Source of the DNA: Saprospiraceae bacterium
Lineage (GTDB): Bacteria > Bacteroidota > Bacteroidia > Chitinophagales > Saprospiraceae
Assembly (NCBI GenBank): GCA_016706365.1
Contig: JADJJU010000023.1
Span: forward strand, 124,001 to 188,000
Length of the DNA stretch: 64,000 bases
Direction of reading: 5' to 3'
Positions within the stretch are counted from its first letter, which is position 1, and every line of letters begins with the position of its first letter. Below, in pieces: positions 63,134 to 64,000 of the stretch. The position numbers were made by a program, and so were the translations under genes. The notes beneath the pieces were generated by a model. The model saw only the letters and a program-made list of their open reading frames with translations, ran no database searches and was not told where the DNA came from.

Positions 63134-64000
63134 ATGAACCTTCAGGACTTAACTCATATTAAAAACCTGATCGATACCCCCCGGTATTCGGTTATTGTCT
63201 CTCACAGGAATCCTGATGGCGATGCTATTGGTTCCTCATTGGCATTGGCACATTTCCTTCAAAAGAAAGGTCACACTGTTCATATTGTTTTTCCATCCGA
63301 ATATCCACCGCTCTTTCAGTTTCTGGTAGAAGACGTGGATGTTTCAATCTATGATCTGCACAGCGATGCTATCAAGCCAAAGTTGAAAATGGCGGATGTT
63401 ATTTTTGCACTGGATTTCAATGCACTGGACAGGATAGACAGAATGGGCGAGTTCATACATGGTCTGACTTGTCCCAAAGTTATGATCGATCATCATATTG
63501 ATCCCGAACCATTTGCAGAATATGCATTTTGGAGAGAATCAGCAAGTTCGACTGCTGAATTAGTTTATGACCTGATGAAAGAAGGTGAATACATGAGATT
63601 CATGGACCCACAAATAGCTACAAGCATCATGTGTGGCATACTCACCGATACAGGGTCTCTTAGTTATAGTGTAAGTCCTGAGGTTCTCGTAAAAGTTGCA
63701 GAGCTCCTAAAGTCAGGAGTGGATTACAGGGAGCTGCAGGATAAAATTTTCAATTCCTGGTCAGCAAAATACCTGAAATTGCTTGGCCATTGTCTCAGCA
63801 ACAGAATGGAATTGCTGGATGAACATCAGACCGGTATTATTCATCTCACAAAATCAGATTATGCTGATTTTGACATTCAAAGAGGAGATACTGAAGGTAT
63901 AGTTAATTATCTTCTCAAATTACAGGAAGTCACAATTGCTGTATTCATAACAGAACAGCCAAATATTATCAAATTTTCTTTCCGTTCCAAAGGGGACTTT
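63134..64000 (+). CDS. nrnA: DHH-family phosphoesterase, NrnA-like (3' end outside window)
   Basis: 289 codons visible from the ATG at 63134. DHH motifs: SHRNPDGDAIGSSLALAHF (I), ALDFNALDR (II), MIDHHIDPEPF (III), and GILTDTGSLSYS (IV). NrnA enzymes degrade nano-RNA and 3'-phosphoadenosine 5'-phosphate in the cytoplasm. The DHHA1 domain runs past the right edge. Intact as far as seen. Confidence 0.92.
   Translation, partial: MNLQDLTHIKNLIDTPRYSVIVSHRNPDGDAIGSSLALAHFLQKKGHTVHIVFPSEYPPLFQFLVEDVDVSIYDLHSDAIKPKLKMADVIFALDFNALDRIDRMGEFIHGLTCPKVMIDHHIDPEPFAEYAFWRESASSTAELVYDLMKEGEYMRFMDPQIATSIMCGILTDTGSLSYSVSPEVLVKVAELLKSGVDYRELQDKIFNSWSAKYLKLLGHCLSNRMELLDEHQTGIIHLTKSDYADFDIQRGDTEGIVNYLLKLQEVTIAVFITEQPNIIKFSFRSKGDF

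Overview
The window looks like chromosomal DNA of a Bacteroidota (Bacteroidetes) bacterium. The evidence is a protein with a C-terminal type IX secretion (T9SS) signal, a TonB-dependent outer-membrane beta-barrel with an N-terminal carboxypeptidase-like domain, arrays of ~800-residue FtsX/MacB-type permeases, a membrane-anchored regulator with a C-terminal winged helix, an unfused nuoC/nuoD pair with a short nuoG, and TAnnTTTG-type promoter elements. A Saprospiria/Chitinophagia-like lineage is only a guess.

Layout. 1-10627: respiratory complex I operon on the minus strand in the order nuoA-B-C-D-E-F-G-H-I-J-K-L-M (nuoM runs off the left edge). 11036-14100: a lipoprotein related to intradiol dioxygenases, a T9SS beta-helix protein and a YdeI/OmpD-type protein. 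14165-39383: a very large export locus, all on the minus strand. In transcription order it holds a HlyD-type adaptor, an ABC ATPase, a small membrane protein cut short by a ~1.6-kb homopolymer block, seven consecutive ~800-residue FtsX/MacB permeases, a degraded ATPase-tolC copy, an IS3-family transposase remnant, and an intact ATPase-tolC pair. 39384-42465: mostly non-coding DNA with three small unknown genes. 42466-49677: a huge secreted multi-lectin protein (AbfB-like and bulb-lectin domains), then a TPR sensor histidine kinase and a LytTR response regulator. 49908-52368: an outer-membrane beta-barrel receptor. 52671-54322: a YceI protein divergent from a membrane-bound winged-helix regulator. 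54346 to the end: MarC, amidase, cytidylate kinase, a DUF2795-type protein, QueA, a lone MacB-type permease, NDH-2, an FKBP isomerase and an NrnA-like DHH phosphoesterase (open at the right edge).

Quality of the sequence. At least a dozen conserved genes are broken by single-base indels, mostly in homopolymers (nuoC, nuoE, nuoG, permease 4, lectin gene, kinase, regulator, receptor, cmk). The 35.4-37.0 kb block is almost pure runs of T, C and G. I read this as an unpolished or gap-filled assembly. I therefore annotate whole genes across the breaks and treat pseudogene status cautiously.

The most interesting biology is the seven-permease export array, the seven-fold bulb-lectin protein beside its kinase/regulator pair, the inverted-topology winged-helix regulator with phased GTAAAT repeats facing yceI, and a recurring AACAGCC/GGCTGTT word concentrated in intergenic spacers.
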